A DNA stretch of 47,781 nucleotides, taken from Acinetobacter lwoffii. Lineage in GTDB: Bacteria > Pseudomonadota > Gammaproteobacteria > Pseudomonadales > Moraxellaceae. Position numbers and translations under genes: made by a program. A model generated the notes under the pieces. The model saw only the letters and a list, made by a program, of their open reading frames with translations, made no database searches and was not told where the DNA came from. Below are positions 17,929 to 27,470 of this stretch, one piece after another. The stretch spans positions 1-47,781 of the forward strand of contig NZ_DCLL01000028.1 in NCBI RefSeq assembly GCF_002321025.1, in the 5' to 3' direction. How positions within the stretch are numbered: position 1 is the stretch's first letter; each line of letters begins with the position of its first letter.

Positions 17929-19371
17929 TTAAGAAACCTGTTCGAGCTGATTCTCTGCTGAAGGGATTTCAGACACCAGATTTTCAAATGCAAAAATCTC
18001 TTCTAATTGCGCTTCACTCAATAAACCTAACTCTAATACTACTTGCGGCACGGTTTTATTTTCCCGCATACATTGTTTGCCGATTTCATCGCATTTGGCA
18101 TGTCCCAATATCGGTTCAAGCAAGGTTACGATCCCGACACTGCGCATGACCGAACTTAAACAAATCTGTTCATTGGCCTGAATGCCAGCAATACATTTCT
18201 GATTCAGGGTTTGCATGCCTTGGGTCAATAATTGAATCGATTCATTCATCGCCACGGCAATCACAGGCTCCATAACATTCAATTGTAACTGCCCGGCTTC
18301 CGCAGCCATAGTAATGGTTAAATCATTACCAATCACCCGAAAGGCAATCTGATTGACCACTTCCGGAATCACCGGATTGATTTTTGCCGGCATGATCGAA
18401 GAACCTGCCTGTAATTCAGGTAAACGGATTTCAGCCAGACCTGTACGCGGCCCTGAGCTGAGCAAGCGCAAGTCATTACAGATTTTGGACAGTTTCACTG
18501 CCAGACGTTTTAAACTGCTCGACAAAATAATAAAGACGCCACAATCGCTGGTCGCCTCGACATAATCTGCCGCTCCTTTTAAAGGTAGACCTGTCAGGTG
18601 TGCAAAGATTTCCACTACCCGATTGGCATAGCCCGGCGGTGTATTCACTCCGGTCCCAATAGCAGTGGCGCCTAAATTGACTTCTAGCAATAACTGTCGC
18701 ATCTGACCAATCAGCTTCAGGTCTTCTTTTAATAAGGTGGCAAATGCCCGGAATTCCTGTTCCATGGTCATCGGAACTGCATCTTGTAACTGGGTACGTC
18801 CCATCTTGATGACATATTCAAATTCGGCAGCTTTATGATCGATACAATCTATCAGCGCCTTGAGCACACTCAATAATTCATCCAGACTGCTATAGGTCGA
18901 CAGACGCAAAGCCGTTGGATAGACATCATTGGTCGATTGCGAGGTATTGACATGATCATTTGGATGCAGAATGTGATAATCACCTTTCTGATGGCCCGAC
19001 ATTTCAAGGGTAATATTGGCGATCACCTCATTGGCATTCATATTGATGGAGGTTCCGGCACCGCCCTGATAAGGATCGAGTGGAAATGCCGCTTGCCACG
19101 CTTCCGGATGCTGAATCAATTCATCACAGGCATTTTGAATGGCATGACTGGTCTGCTCGGACAGTTTTTGAAAATGTAGATTGGCCTGTGCCGAGGCTTT
19201 TTTCACTTGGGCCAAAGCACGAATAAAATGCGTTTGTTGCCCCACCGCCAATCCGGAAATCTTAAAATTTTCGATGGCACGTAAGGTATGAATCCCATAA
19301 TAGCTATGCAACGGGATTTGTTTTTCCCCCAATAAATCACGTTCAATGCGCGTCGGTTCGATTTGAAGCAT
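17929..19371 (-). CDS. aspA: Aspartate ammonia-lyase (aspartase)
   Basis: 480 residues from the ATG at 19371, the start closest to the family (TRIERDLLGEKQIPLHSYYG); a TTG frame start at 19437 would add 22 atypical residues. The superfamily signature GSSIMPAKINP is present (about 335-345), and sequences such as DPYQGGAGTSINMN and GRTQLQDAVPMT are near-identical to E. coli AspA. It deaminates L-aspartate to fumarate plus ammonia, feeding the TCA cycle. Divergent from putP, so both genes sit in an amino-acid catabolism neighbourhood. No strong ribosome-binding site is visible. Confidence 0.94.
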   Translation of the reverse strand: MLQIEPTRIERDLLGEKQIPLHSYYGIHTLRAIENFKISGLAVGQQTHFIRALAQVKKASAQANLHFQKLSEQTSHAIQNACDELIQHPEAWQAAFPLDPYQGGAGTSINMNANEVIANITLEMSGHQKGDYHILHPNDHVNTSQSTNDVYPTALRLSTYSSLDELLSVLKALIDCIDHKAAEFEYVIKMGRTQLQDAVPMTMEQEFRAFATLLKEDLKLIGQMRQLLLEVNLGATAIGTGVNTPPGYANRVVEIFAHLTGLPLKGAADYVEATSDCGVFIILSSSLKRLAVKLSKICNDLRLLSSGPRTGLAEIRLPELQAGSSIMPAKINPVIPEVVNQIAFRVIGNDLTITMAAEAGQLQLNVMEPVIAVAMNESIQLLTQGMQTLNQKCIAGIQANEQICLSSVMRSVGIVTLLEPILGHAKCDEIGKQCMRENKTVPQVVLELGLLSEAQLEEIFAFENLVSEIPSAENQLEQVS

Positions 19372-19792
19372 ATTGTCCACTAAAAAATACTCTTGGCGAT
19401 GCACCGTATTTGGTGTGACATTAATATGAGCAAACAAATACAGGCCTAATAGAAAGACTTTAACCTAGATTTGCTACGATTTATTACCAATACGCTAAAG
19501 CTGTGAGTTTTGTAAGATTGTGTAAGTAACTGGCTAAAATTCAAATATTTTAATTATTTATTCAAAATTTCCACTTTCCCCCTGAATCCGACGTCGTATT
19601 GCCTTTTATCCGCTCAAGTTATTCCTGATTCAATTTCAGTGGATTACTATTATGTTTACAATAAGCACACATAAAAGCTGTGCAATTGTTACAGAGTGTA
19701 ATTTTTAAACCATGCTTGAATCACCTCCTTGCAATCTCAGTACAAAAAATCATCTTGGACGATGATTTCCATATTTACAGGATGACCTGCCT
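19372..19792. other. 421-base aspA/putP divergent intergenic region
   Basis: Holds the promoters of both genes (not resolved). Two structures are visible: the perfect Shine-Dalgarno-like sequence on the minus strand with an out-of-frame cysteine peptide (19619-19730), and a hairpin in the putP leader: AAATCATC (19747-19754) / GATGATTT (19761-19768) with a 6-base loop, ending 24 bases before the putP ATG. No tRNA or other complete gene is seen. Confidence 0.5.
19619..19730 (-). pseudogene. Possible one-base-broken mini-gene with two CxxC pairs
   Basis: On the minus strand a perfect Shine-Dalgarno sequence AAGGAGG (19724-19730) precedes an ATG at 19713 that opens only ATG GTT TAA. One frame away, uninterrupted to a TAA at 19619-19621, runs a peptide with LCNNC and CAYC, a small zinc-ribbon pattern. 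From the ATG to that stop is 95 bases, one short of 32 codons; a single extra G after the ATG would give a 31-residue CxxC-CxxC protein. Either a recent deletion, a sequencing error, or coincidence. Confidence 0.3.
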
Positions 19793-21301
19793 ATGACTTA
19801 TTTAAACCCCACCCTGATTACCTTCATGTTTTATATTATCGCCATGATTGCAATCGGTTTATATGCTTATCGTGTCACCTCCAATTTTGACGAATATATT
19901 CTAGGTGGACGGAGTCTGGGCAGTGTCGTTACTGCACTTTCGGCGGGCGCATCGGATATGAGTGGCTGGCTGTTGATGGGTCTTCCGGGAGCCATTTACC
20001 TGTCTGGCCTGTCAGAAGTCTGGATTGCGATCGGTTTGATTATCGGTGCATGGCTGAACTGGTTACTCGTAGCAGGTCGACTGCGTGCCCATACTGAATA
20101 TCAAAACAATGCCCTAACCTTACCGGATTATTTCACCAGCCGTTTTTCCGACCGTAAACGCATTTTACGGGTTTTGTCTGCCTTGGTGATTCTGGTGTTC
20201 TTTGCGATTTATTGTGCTTCGGGCATGGTCGCAGGTGCACGTCTGTTTGAAAGCCTGTTTGGCTGGGATTACACCACAGCGCTTGTGATTGGTGCGATGG
20301 CGACGATTCTCTATGTTTGTATTGGTGGCTTTTTGGCGATCAGCTGGACCGATACATTCCAGGCCGGTTTGATGATTTTTGCCTTATTGCTGACTCCGAT
20401 CATTACCTTCTTGGCCCTGGGCGACAACAGCCAGCAAGTGAGTGTCATCCTTGAATCGGCTCGCCCACATGCCTCCAGTATGCTTGAAGGTTTAAGCACC
20501 GTTGCGATTATTTCCAGTCTGGCCTGGGGCTTGGGTTATTTTGGTCAGCCGCATATTCTGGTGCGTTTTATGGCAGCAGATTCGGTCAAAACCATTCCTG
20601 CTGCGCGCCGTATTGGCATGACCTGGATGATTCTATGCCTAGGCGGTGCAGTGGCTGCCGGTTATATCGGTATTGCCTACTTCAGTGTCAATCCCACATT
20701 GGCCTCGGTGGTGAATCAAAACCCTGAAACGGTATTTATGGAGTTGACCAAAATCCTGTTTAATCCGTGGATTGCCGGAATCATTCTGGCTGCTATTCTG
20801 GCAGCAATCATGAGTACCTTAAGCTGTCAGCTTCTAGTCTGTTCAACGACCTTGACCGAAGATTTATACAAGAGTTTCCTGCGTAAAAATGCTTCACAAA
20901 AAGAACTGATCTGGGTCGGTCGCGGCATGGTCTTGGTGATTGCCCTGATTGCCATTTCACTGGCAATTAATCCGAACAGTAAGGTTTTGGGTCTAGTGGC
21001 TTATGCCTGGGCCGGTTTTGGTGCCGCATTTGGCCCACTGATTATCTTGTCGCTATTCTGGAAACGAATGACCCTCAACGGCGCGATTGTCGGTATGGTG
21101 GTCGGTGCCGTGACTGTAATTGTCTGGAAAAATTACATGGGTGATACCGGTCTGTATGAGATTATTCCGGGCTTTATTCTGGCTACCCTCAGCATTATCA
21201 TCGTCAGTCTGCTGGATAAAGCACCTAGTGAAGATGTAGTACATCGTTTTGAAATGGCTAAAGCTGAGTATCAAAAAGAAATGGCAGAAATGGAAAAATA
21301 A
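19793..21301 (+). CDS. putP: Sodium/proline symporter PutP
   Basis: 502 residues, thirteen predicted membrane helices, SSS family. Signature stretches include SAGASDMSGWLLMGLPGA (about 45-62) and GGFLAISWTDTFQAG (about 178-192) with sodium- and proline-site residues as in E. coli PutP. It takes up proline with sodium in the inner membrane. It stands upstream of a divergent Lrp-type regulator and putA, forming a proline use module; a terminator after it is shared with the regulator gene. Confidence 0.94.
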   Translation: MTYLNPTLITFMFYIIAMIAIGLYAYRVTSNFDEYILGGRSLGSVVTALSAGASDMSGWLLMGLPGAIYLSGLSEVWIAIGLIIGAWLNWLLVAGRLRAHTEYQNNALTLPDYFTSRFSDRKRILRVLSALVILVFFAIYCASGMVAGARLFESLFGWDYTTALVIGAMATILYVCIGGFLAISWTDTFQAGLMIFALLLTPIITFLALGDNSQQVSVILESARPHASSMLEGLSTVAIISSLAWGLGYFGQPHILVRFMAADSVKTIPAARRIGMTWMILCLGGAVAAGYIGIAYFSVNPTLASVVNQNPETVFMELTKILFNPWIAGIILAAILAAIMSTLSCQLLVCSTTLTEDLYKSFLRKNASQKELIWVGRGMVLVIALIAISLAINPNSKVLGLVAYAWAGFGAAFGPLIILSLFWKRMTLNGAIVGMVVGAVTVIVWKNYMGDTGLYEIIPGFILATLSIIIVSLLDKAPSEDVVHRFEMAKAEYQKEMAEMEK

Positions 21302-21322
21302 ATATTTTCTTCAGCATAAATT

Positions 21323-21347
21323 AAAGGGACTTTCGAGTCCCTTTTTT
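21323..21347. terminator. Bidirectional terminator between putP and the Lrp-type regulator
   Basis: Stem AAAGGGACT (21323-21331) / AGTCCCTTT (21336-21344), a stable UUCG-type tetraloop, and a T6 run. Convergent genes end at 21301 and 21367. Confidence 0.9.
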
Positions 21348-21366
21348 GATTTTAATTTACTGCTAA

Positions 21367-21861
21367 TTATTTGGCTTTTCCCGGCATTTTCAGATGGATC
21401 CGCTGACTTTCTTTAATCACTTCCATCACCGGATAACTGCGCGTTTCTTTAATTCCGGGCAATTGCCACAAGATCTGACCTGAGATTTTGCGGAATTCAT
21501 CCATATTGGCACAGCGGATTTTTACCACGAAATCGAAGCCGCCACTGATCATGTGACATTCGATAATTTCAGGAATCTGCCGGACTGCATGGGAAAATTC
21601 ATCTAAAACATTCGGTGTGGTTTTATCCAGTAAAATTTCAACAAAGACCACAAAACCATTATTCAACATGACTGGATTGAGGCGCGCTTCATAGCCCACA
21701 ATAAAACCTTCACGGGTCAGCTTTTGTACACGCGCCAAGGCTGCTGTAGGCGACAGATTGACCAGTTCAGCCAGTTTGATATTGGACAGCTTAGCATCGG
21801 ATTGCAATAAACCCAGTATACGAATATCTATACGGTCAAGGTTCAAATAAGGACTTGTCAT
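21367..21861 (-). CDS. Lrp/AsnC-family regulator, probably PutR-like
   Basis: 164 residues. N-terminal AsnC-type helix-turn-helix (about 1-60: LDRIDIRILGLLQSDAKLSN, LAELVNLSPTAALARVQKL) and a C-terminal RAM ligand-sensing domain (about 70-155). It is divergent from putA with 118 bases between the starts, the position of PutR, which activates proline catabolic genes in response to proline in other bacteria. Because this PutA lacks a DNA-binding domain, this regulator is the natural candidate for control of putA and putP. The role is inferred from position. Confidence 0.88.
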   Translation of the reverse strand: MTSPYLNLDRIDIRILGLLQSDAKLSNIKLAELVNLSPTAALARVQKLTREGFIVGYEARLNPVMLNNGFVVFVEILLDKTTPNVLDEFSHAVRQIPEIIECHMISGGFDFVVKIRCANMDEFRKISGQILWQLPGIKETRSYPVMEVIKESQRIHLKMPGKAK

Positions 21862-21979
21862 TAGAATTATTCTCTAAAAAAAGCGAAAACTATAGTGAGA
21901 TATTCGTCAAATATTCTGTGATTATAGATTAAAACTCATTCACCTCAAAGAACTGATTGACGCAGTACAGGAAGTCACT

Positions 21980-24900
21980 ATGCCAACCACTCTCCGCCCA
22001 GATTCAATTTTAGATGCGGCCCAGCACTCGAATTATATTGCTGAATTTAAATATAAAAACCAATACGAAGAACATATTAATACGGCATGGCGTCGTGCTG
22101 AAACTGAATGCGTCGAAGAGTTATTGGCCCATAGTGAAATTTCTTCCGAGATGAGTGACAAGATTCAGGCGCTTGCCTTTGATCTCGCGCATTCCTTGCG
22201 TGAGCGCAAAAGCTCCACTGGGAAAGCCGGGATCGTACAAGGCTTATTGCAGGAATTTTCTTTATCTTCTCAGGAAGGTATTGCGCTGATGTGTCTGGCA
22301 GAAGCCCTGCTGCGGATTCCGGACAAAGCCACACGTGACCTGCTGATTCGAGACAAAATCAATCAAGGTAACTGGAAAGAGCATTTAGGCCAGAGCCAGC
22401 TAATGTTTGTGAACGCGGCAGCTTGGGGGCTGATGCTGACCGGTAAGCTGATGGAAACCCCGCAGCAAAAAAGCCTGTCTAGCTTATTGACGGGTCTTTT
22501 GGCACGCAGTGGCCGCGGGATTATCCGTAAGGCCGTCGATGTTGCCATGCGCATGATGGGCGAGCAGTTTGTTACGGGTGAAACCATTGATGAAGCCCTG
22601 AAAAATGCCGAACCGCTGGAAGAAAAAGGCTTTCGCTATTCCTATGACATGCTGGGTGAAGCAGCGCTGACCGATCCGGATGCTGAACGTTATTATCAGG
22701 ATTATCAGCAAGCCATTCATGCCATTGGTCAAGCATCACAGGATAAAGATGTTTATGATGGTCCCGGAATTTCTATCAAGCTCTCTGCGCTGCATCCACG
22801 TTATCAGCGCTCGCAAATGGATCGCGTGCATGATGAGCTCTATGCAAAAGTACTGAAACTCGCGGTCTTGGCCAAGCAGTACAATATTGGTTTAAATATC
22901 GATGCTGAAGAAAGCGATCGCCTTGAGATTTCGCTAGAATTATTAGAACGCATGTGTTTTGAACCACAATTGCAGGACTGGAAAGGCATTGGCTTTGTGA
23001 TTCAGGCCTATCAAAAACGCTGTTTTTATGTGGTGGATTACATCATTGATCTGGCGAAGCGTAGTCAGAAACGCTTGATGATTCGTCTGGTCAAAGGCGC
23101 GTATTGGGACAGTGAAATCAAGAAAGCCCAAATTGATGGAATGTCGGATTATCCGGTATTTACCCGTAAGGTACACACAGATCTGTCTTATATCGCCTGT
23201 GCGCGTAAGCTGTTGGCTGAACCGGATTATATCTACCCGCAATTTGCCACACACAATGCACAAACGGTAGCGACGATCTATCAGCTGGCGCAACCTGAGC
23301 AGTATTATGCTGGCCAATACGAGTTTCAATGTCTGCATGGCATGGGCGAACCGCTGTATGAAAATGTCGTGGGTGATCCATCGAAAAATAAACTCGGTAT
23401 ACCCTGCCGGATCTATGCGCCAGTCGGCAATCATGAAACCTTGCTGGCTTATCTGGTGCGTCGTTTACTGGAAAATGGTGCCAATACCTCATTCGTCAAT
23501 CGTATTGCTGACAAAACCTTGAAAATTGAAGATTTGATTGAAAATCCACAGCAAACCATTTTAAAGGCATCAAAACAAGAAGGCGTGATGGGTGCCAAGC
23601 ATCCCCAGATTCCCTATCCGCAAGATCTTTATACCGATGCACGATTGAACTCTTCAGGACTCGATTTGGCCAATGATGCTGAACTCAGTATTTTAAATGA
23701 AGTCGCATCCAGTCTGGCAAATACGCAATTTCAGTCAGCTGCTATGGGAACGGCATTTAGCAGCGTGGATACGCCCCATGCAGTTCCCGTAATCAATCCG
23801 GCACAACATCAGGATGTGGTCGGCACAGTCTATGAAGCAACTTCTGAACAGGCCAAAATTGCACTCACCCAAGCCGTTAATGCACAAAGTTTCTGGGCCA
23901 ATCTGTCAAAAAATGAGCGTGCTGCCTGCCTGAATAGAGCCGCAGAATTGATGGAAGAACGCCTGCTACCGCTCATGGTTCTTCTTTCTCGTGAAGCAGG
24001 TAAAACCTATGCCAATGCGATTGCCGAAGTGCGTGAGGCGGTAGATTTCTTGCGTTACTATGCAGCTCAAGTTTTGGATCTCAATGACAATGTACAGATC
24101 CAGCCTTTAGGCACCGTGCTATGTATCAGTCCATGGAATTTCCCGCTGGCGATTTTTACCGGTCAGCTTTCAGCAGCGCTGGTCGCTGGCAATACCGTGA
24201 TTGCCAAACCGGCTGAACAAACGCCGCTGATTGCAGCACAAGCCGTACAGATTTTATGGGAAGCCGGTATTCCGCAGGATGTATTACAGCTGCTACCTGG
24301 GCGCGGTGAAACCATTGGTGCACAGCTCAGTGCAGATTCACGTATTCAGGGCATCATGTTTACCGGTTCCACCGAAGTCGCTCAGATTCTGCAAAAAACC
24401 GTTGCAGAACGTCTGAATCAGTTTGGAGAAAGCGTCACCCTGATTGCTGAAACCGGTGGTCAGAATGCCATGATTGTGGATTCATCCGCCCTGACTGAAC
24501 AGGTGGTTTTGTATGTTGTGAGCTCTGCCTATGACAGTGCCGGTCAACGTTGTTCTGCCCTGCGTGTCCTTTGTGTTCAGGAGGATAATCTGGAGGCTGT
24601 TCGCAACATGCTCAAAGGTGCCATGCAACAGTTGCGTGTTGGCAATCCGGTCTTGCTGAAAACCGATATTGGTCCAGTGATTGATGCAGAAGCCCAACAA
24701 AATATCCAAAAGCATATTGAGCAGATGCGCAGCAAAGGTCATAAAGTTCATCAGTTGATGTTTAATCAAGACCAGACTGAATTAACTCAAGGAACATTCA
24801 TTGCGCCGACCCTGATTGAACTGCCAAATCTGAATGATCTAGAACGTGAAGTATTTGGTCCGGTATTGCATCTGATCAGCTATAAATATGGCGAACTGGA

Positions 24901-25735
24901 ACAGTTATTAGAGCAGATCAACAGTAAGGGTTATGGCCTGACCATGGGTTTGCACACGCGTATTGATGAAACCATGCAAACCGTGATTGCGCGAGCAGAA
25001 GTCGGCAACCTGTATATTAACCGCAATATCGTCGGTGCGGTCGTGGGCGTCCAGCCTTTTGGTGGCGAAGGTCTGTCCGGCACCGGCCCGAAAGCGGGTG
25101 GCCCACTGTATATCTACCGTTTAATGCATCAAGTATCCGAGAAAAAACTGGCGCAGCCTTATGCAGTTCAAGCGGGTCCAGCACTTGTTGAAAATAAATT
25201 TATTCAGGAGTTTAAAGTCTGGGTAGCTAAAACTTTCCCAACTTTATCTTTAAAAGCACCTATGCAAATTGCGACTGGTCAAAGCTTTAGCCTGCAAGGT
25301 CCAACCGGTGAGGATAATCAGTACATGATCTTGCCACGTGAAAGCGTTTTATCCTTAGCACATACCGAGCAGGATCAGATTCAGCAAATTCTGGCGATTT
25401 TATCGGTTGGCAGTCGTCCTGCGGTACTGGCGGACAATACTTTTATTCTGAAATATTTACCAACGATGCCAGCCGCGGTCAGCAAGCAATTTAAAGTAGT
25501 CCGGGATATTGAAACAGGTGTATTTGATGCCGTCCTGCATCATGGTGACACTGCTGAATTGATTGATTTGCAGAAACGCATTGCAACCCGAAAAGGTCCA
25601 ATTATTGGTATCACCCATTTAACTTCGGGCAACTACGATATTCCGGTCGAGCGATTGGTGATTGAACGCGCTATCAGTATCAACACGGCGGCGGCAGGTG
25701 GCAATGCCAGCTTGATGACAATGGATAATCTCTAA
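21980..25735 (+). CDS. putA: Bifunctional proline dehydrogenase / P5C dehydrogenase PutA
   Basis: 1251 residues. Order: helical arm, flavin-dependent PRODH barrel (about 190-470), then an aldehyde dehydrogenase domain (about 590-1040) with catalytic E824 (AETGGQ) and C858 (SAGQRCSALR), then a C-terminal ALDH-like extension. It oxidises proline to glutamate in two steps with channelled intermediate. There is no N-terminal ribbon-helix-helix DNA-binding domain as in E. coli PutA (the protein starts directly with the arm), so it should not autoregulate. CAGGAAG precedes the ATG; the gene is followed by a terminator. Confidence 0.95.
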   Translation: MPTTLRPDSILDAAQHSNYIAEFKYKNQYEEHINTAWRRAETECVEELLAHSEISSEMSDKIQALAFDLAHSLRERKSSTGKAGIVQGLLQEFSLSSQEGIALMCLAEALLRIPDKATRDLLIRDKINQGNWKEHLGQSQLMFVNAAAWGLMLTGKLMETPQQKSLSSLLTGLLARSGRGIIRKAVDVAMRMMGEQFVTGETIDEALKNAEPLEEKGFRYSYDMLGEAALTDPDAERYYQDYQQAIHAIGQASQDKDVYDGPGISIKLSALHPRYQRSQMDRVHDELYAKVLKLAVLAKQYNIGLNIDAEESDRLEISLELLERMCFEPQLQDWKGIGFVIQAYQKRCFYVVDYIIDLAKRSQKRLMIRLVKGAYWDSEIKKAQIDGMSDYPVFTRKVHTDLSYIACARKLLAEPDYIYPQFATHNAQTVATIYQLAQPEQYYAGQYEFQCLHGMGEPLYENVVGDPSKNKLGIPCRIYAPVGNHETLLAYLVRRLLENGANTSFVNRIADKTLKIEDLIENPQQTILKASKQEGVMGAKHPQIPYPQDLYTDARLNSSGLDLANDAELSILNEVASSLANTQFQSAAMGTAFSSVDTPHAVPVINPAQHQDVVGTVYEATSEQAKIALTQAVNAQSFWANLSKNERAACLNRAAELMEERLLPLMVLLSREAGKTYANAIAEVREAVDFLRYYAAQVLDLNDNVQIQPLGTVLCISPWNFPLAIFTGQLSAALVAGNTVIAKPAEQTPLIAAQAVQILWEAGIPQDVLQLLPGRGETIGAQLSADSRIQGIMFTGSTEVAQILQKTVAERLNQFGESVTLIAETGGQNAMIVDSSALTEQVVLYVVSSAYDSAGQRCSALRVLCVQEDNLEAVRNMLKGAMQQLRVGNPVLLKTDIGPVIDAEAQQNIQKHIEQMRSKGHKVHQLMFNQDQTELTQGTFIAPTLIELPNLNDLEREVFGPVLHLISYKYGELEQLLEQINSKGYGLTMGLHTRIDETMQTVIARAEVGNLYINRNIVGAVVGVQPFGGEGLSGTGPKAGGPLYIYRLMHQVSEKKLAQPYAVQAGPALVENKFIQEFKVWVAKTFPTLSLKAPMQIATGQSFSLQGPTGEDNQYMILPRESVLSLAHTEQDQIQQILAILSVGSRPAVLADNTFILKYLPTMPAAVSKQFKVVRDIETGVFDAVLHHGDTAELIDLQKRIATRKGPIIGITHLTSGNYDIPVERLVIERAISINTAAAGGNASLMTMDNL

Positions 25736-25783
25736 ATCAGTCCAATCATCTCAGCATTTTTAGCTTAAATCTTTCCTCTTGAT

Positions 25784-25820
25784 GGCCAAACCTCTCTCCT
25801 CAGAAGGTTTGGTCTTTTTT
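25784..25820 (+). terminator. Terminator of putA
   Basis: Ten-bp stem 25784-25793 / 25805-25814 with one wobble pair, 11-base loop, then T6. Confidence 0.8.
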
Positions 25821-25919
25821 ATGCAGCTTTTAAAGCGGCTCGACTACAATAGGCTTAGGCAGATCGGCAATTTTTTGCTACCATTTGCGCTTTAAAATAT
25901 TTGCGATTTCTTACTGCAT

Positions 25920-27002
25920 ATGACTTCATCTTATCAGCAACAACTTGAAGCCAAAATTGAACGCATCAGCGCTCAGTTTGCCGAATATCAACCACCTGCT
26001 TTAGAAGTATTCCAGTCTCCTGAAAAATATTTCCGCATGCGTGCTGAATTCCGGATCTGGCATACTGAAGATGATCTGTTTTATGCCATGTTCGAACGTG
26101 ACGAGAACAACAATAAAAAAGTCATTCGTATTGATGAATTTCCAATTGCCGACCGCAGCATTAATGACTTGATGCCACAATTACTTGAAGCATTCAAGGC
26201 AGATGCCAATCTGGGCCATCGCCTGTTTGAAGTCCATTTTCTGGCGACTTTAAGGGGTCAGGTTCTGGTATCCCTGATTTATCACCGCAAGCTGGATGAA
26301 AGCTGGGAACCTGCAGCAAAAGCGCTGGCGGAAAAACTGAATATCAAACTGATTGGCCGCAGCCGTGGCCAGAAATTTGTCCTGACTGATGAATATGTGG
26401 TGGAAGAACTGTCGGTCTTTGACTGTCCCTATAAATACAAGCAGATCGAAAGCAGCTTTACCCAACCCAATGCACAAGTTTGCCAAAAAATGCTGGAATG
26501 GGCATGTGATGCAGCAGAGCAATCAGATAAAGATTTGCTGGAACTCTACTGTGGCAATGGCAACTTCACCCTACCGCTTTCAACCAAATTCCGCCGTGTT
26601 TTAGCCACTGAATTAGCCAAATCTTCAGTCTATGCAGCTGAGTGGAATATTGAGCAAAACCAGATTGAAAATATTCAGGTTGCGCGTCTATCTGCCGAAG
26701 AATTCACTCAAGCTTATAATGGCGAGCGTGTTTTCCGTCGCTTGCAGGAAGCACAAATTGATATTTCGACTTATGATTTTGATACGGTATTTGTCGATCC
26801 ACCGCGTGCCGGTATTGATGATGAAACGCTGAAACTGTTACAGCGTTTCGAACGTATTATTTACATTTCTTGCAATCCAGATACCTTATATGACAATCTG
26901 AAACAGTTGTCTCAAACGCATAAAATTAGCAAATTCGCCATGTTTGACCAGTTCCCGTATACGCACCATGTTGAGACGGGTGTATTGTTAGAAAAAGTAT
27001 AA
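25920..27002 (+). CDS. trmA: tRNA (uracil-54-C5)-methyltransferase TrmA
   Basis: 360 residues, close to E. coli TrmA length. SAM-binding LELYCGNGNFTLPLS (about 207-221), catalytic loop VFVDPPRAGID (about 292-302) and the nucleophile C318 in ISCNPDTLYDNL. It makes 5-methyluridine at position 54 in the T-loop of tRNAs. It stands alone with its own terminator and no strong ribosome-binding site in front of the ATG. Confidence 0.95.
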   Translation: MTSSYQQQLEAKIERISAQFAEYQPPALEVFQSPEKYFRMRAEFRIWHTEDDLFYAMFERDENNNKKVIRIDEFPIADRSINDLMPQLLEAFKADANLGHRLFEVHFLATLRGQVLVSLIYHRKLDESWEPAAKALAEKLNIKLIGRSRGQKFVLTDEYVVEELSVFDCPYKYKQIESSFTQPNAQVCQKMLEWACDAAEQSDKDLLELYCGNGNFTLPLSTKFRRVLATELAKSSVYAAEWNIEQNQIENIQVARLSAEEFTQAYNGERVFRRLQEAQIDISTYDFDTVFVDPPRAGIDDETLKLLQRFERIIYISCNPDTLYDNLKQLSQTHKISKFAMFDQFPYTHHVETGVLLEKV

Positions 27003-27033
27003 AGAATTTGTTTCAATTTATTATATTGTTACA

Positions 27034-27063
27034 AAAATGGAGCTTTTTGAAGCTCCATTTTTT
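27034..27063. terminator. Terminator of trmA
   Basis: Twelve-bp stem (27035-27046 / 27051-27062), loop TTTG, with A and T runs at the ends. Confidence 0.9.
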
Positions 27064-27245
27064 ATATTATAAATCATGTATTTAAGAATAAATATTGACT
27101 TGTACAGCAAGAAATATCGTTAAACCTTTAGGCCTCCATCGGAAATTTTCAAGATCAACTGCTGCTTTTATCACATAGGTCCTATTGCTTTATTTATTTA
27201 ATTGGCTATATTTCACTCTATGTTAGGTTGTTGTATGAAGGCTCT

Positions 27246-27470
27246 ATGAGTTTTTGGCAAAAGTTGTTTTCTAATGAACAACACAATGAACACAAGAATC
27301 AAATTGCTTGTGTTGAAAATGATTGCTCTTGCAAGACGAATGAACAGCTTCTTGAAGCACTGTCTAAAGCCACTGATGAAGAAATCATCATCGGAATTAA
27401 AAAGGTTCTTGTGTCTCGCGGCTATAGCCGCAAAGAACTGAATGAACTTCAGCACTTGCCATTGCAGTAA
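27246..27470 (+). CDS. Small conserved hypothetical protein with cysteine cluster
   Basis: 74 residues from the ATG at 27246, with GAAGG five bases upstream; the longer frame starting at 27228 uses TTG and is less likely. The N-terminal MSFWQKLFS is a short amphipathic helix; CVENDCSC (about 22-29) could bind metal; the C-terminal half is a compact helical segment (EQLLEALSKATDEEIIIGIKK then VLVSRGYSRKELNELQ). It has its own terminator and a preceding one, so it is an independent transcript. I do not recognise a family. Confidence 0.75.
   Translation: MSFWQKLFSNEQHNEHKNQIACVENDCSCKTNEQLLEALSKATDEEIIIGIKKVLVSRGYSRKELNELQHLPLQ

Noticed and set aside
22943..23434. 163-residue minus-strand frame opposite putA
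   Set aside because: Antisense shadow of the conserved PRODH region of putA.
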